Shown: piece by piece, positions 13,377 through 13,983 of the stretch
How positions within the stretch are numbered: position 1 is the stretch's first letter
How the letters are laid out: each line of letters begins with the position of its first letter
Origin: Bacteroidales bacterium
GTDB lineage: Bacteria; Bacteroidota; Bacteroidia; Bacteroidales; P3
Direction of reading: 5' to 3'
NCBI GenBank assembly: GCA_016281475.1
Contig: JAEEIS010000055.1
Coordinates: 1-13,983 of the forward strand
DNA length: 13,983 nucleotides
Position numbers and translations under genes: made by a program
The notes under the pieces: generated by a model
The model's database searches: none
Told to the model about the DNA's origin: nothing
What the model saw: only the letters and a program-made list of their open reading frames with translations

Positions 13377-13983
13377 ATGGACTATATCTCAGAGGCTGAA
13401 CGACTGAAGTTCTACTACAAAGGGCTGAACGAGGCTGGCAGTGGCAAACAAATTGCCACAGCCCATCCCGACCTTGTGTCTGGCTACGAAGAGTCTGACG
13501 ACAATGCCGAATCCCTTGAGGCCGACTCGTTCTATCTGCATTCGCTGCTCCCCCTTTATTACAAGCTGGCCTACGTCTACAACAATCGTTTCATCCACGA
13601 AGACATTTCACTCTACCATCCTGCCCCTCATCGGGTATTGACAGCCAAAGAGATATACGATGCACTTCAGGTCTTTGCGCCATACGCTGTCCCTGAGATT
13701 ATACGCACTATCGGTTGCTCCTCCGCCACAATGATGCTGTTGCAGCAAGCCTTCGATGCGCAGGACGAGGATGCCTTTGTCCACATCATAGATACGTCGG
13801 ACTGCGACCTTCTGCTTACAAGCTGTATCTGTGAAGATGTCTGGCCCAAGATTGTTTATCACACCGACCCGTCCGACGAAGATATTGCCAATAGTCTGGA
13901 TGTTGTGGCAAGTATCTTCAGGAACGAGGAACATCCCATCAGACACTCGTCTAAGGAGTTGAGCGAGGCCACTGATTCTTTAT
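13377..13983 (+). CDS. Unrecognised soluble protein, 3' end outside window
   Basis: ATG 13377 opens a frame of at least 202 residues that continues past the window edge. It begins MDYISEAERLKFYYKGLNEA and contains a Tyr/Leu-rich helix-like segment (LHSLLPLYYKLAYVYNN, about 54-70) and KEIYDALQVFAPYAVPEIIR (about 91-110). It also has a cysteine cluster, SDCDLLLTSCICEDVW. No signal peptide or membrane segment is visible, and the composition is acidic. I know no family with these motifs. Coding looks real: no stop occurs for over 600 bases and the third positions are biased. A good Bacteroidota promoter lies 310 bases upstream. The gene could be the start of a further accessory operon beyond the window. 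Confidence 0.72.
   Translation, partial: MDYISEAERLKFYYKGLNEAGSGKQIATAHPDLVSGYEESDDNAESLEADSFYLHSLLPLYYKLAYVYNNRFIHEDISLYHPAPHRVLTAKEIYDALQVFAPYAVPEIIRTIGCSSATMMLLQQAFDAQDEDAFVHIIDTSDCDLLLTSCICEDVWPKIVYHTDPSDEDIANSLDVVASIFRNEEHPIRHSSKELSEATDSL

Overview
The window reads as chromosomal DNA of a gut-type Bacteroidota, most likely order Bacteroidales. Three things point there: type IX secretion system (T9SS) genes, which are confined to Bacteroidota; Bacteroidota-type promoters (-7 box TAnnTTTG); and weak or absent Shine-Dalgarno sequences. No tRNA, rRNA or CRISPR array was seen.

Layout. Positions 1-182 hold the C-terminal end of an IS30-family transposase. A G-rich, gene-free stretch follows, then the terminator of a minus-strand operon made of a PorP/SprF-family protein and a GldJ-like lipoprotein (3163 down to 526). 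Divergent from that operon, on the plus strand, run porU (T9SS sortase), porV (outer-membrane shuttle), ispF (isoprenoid synthesis) and clpS (N-end-rule adaptor), 3446-8928. As I recall, porU-porV-ispF matches the Porphyromonas gingivalis order, and gldJ beside porU/porV matches Flavobacterium. Together these genes supply part of the machine that secretes proteins across the outer membrane, removes their C-terminal signals and attaches them to the surface. The core motor and ring genes (porK/L/M/N) are not here.

From 8929 the window changes character. A 620-base gene-free stretch is full of inverted repeats, hairpins and short satellites. It is followed by a membrane metalloprotease of the DUF3267 type (minus strand) and, divergently, an exported C1-family (bleomycin hydrolase-like) cysteine peptidase with very biased codon use. 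Next is an AT-richer two-gene module: a stand-alone GHKL ATPase overlapping a STAS-like (DUF4325) protein, closed by a strong terminator. This resembles an anti-sigma/anti-anti-sigma partner-switch pair and is the best candidate for an under-described system here.

The last 1.4 kb begins with a second copy of the repeat family seen at 9.3-9.5 kb. It continues with a good promoter preceded by a perfect inverted repeat and an ambiguous stretch of tiny ORFs, and ends in an unrecognised gene that runs off the window. All family assignments come from motif reading; no database search was run.
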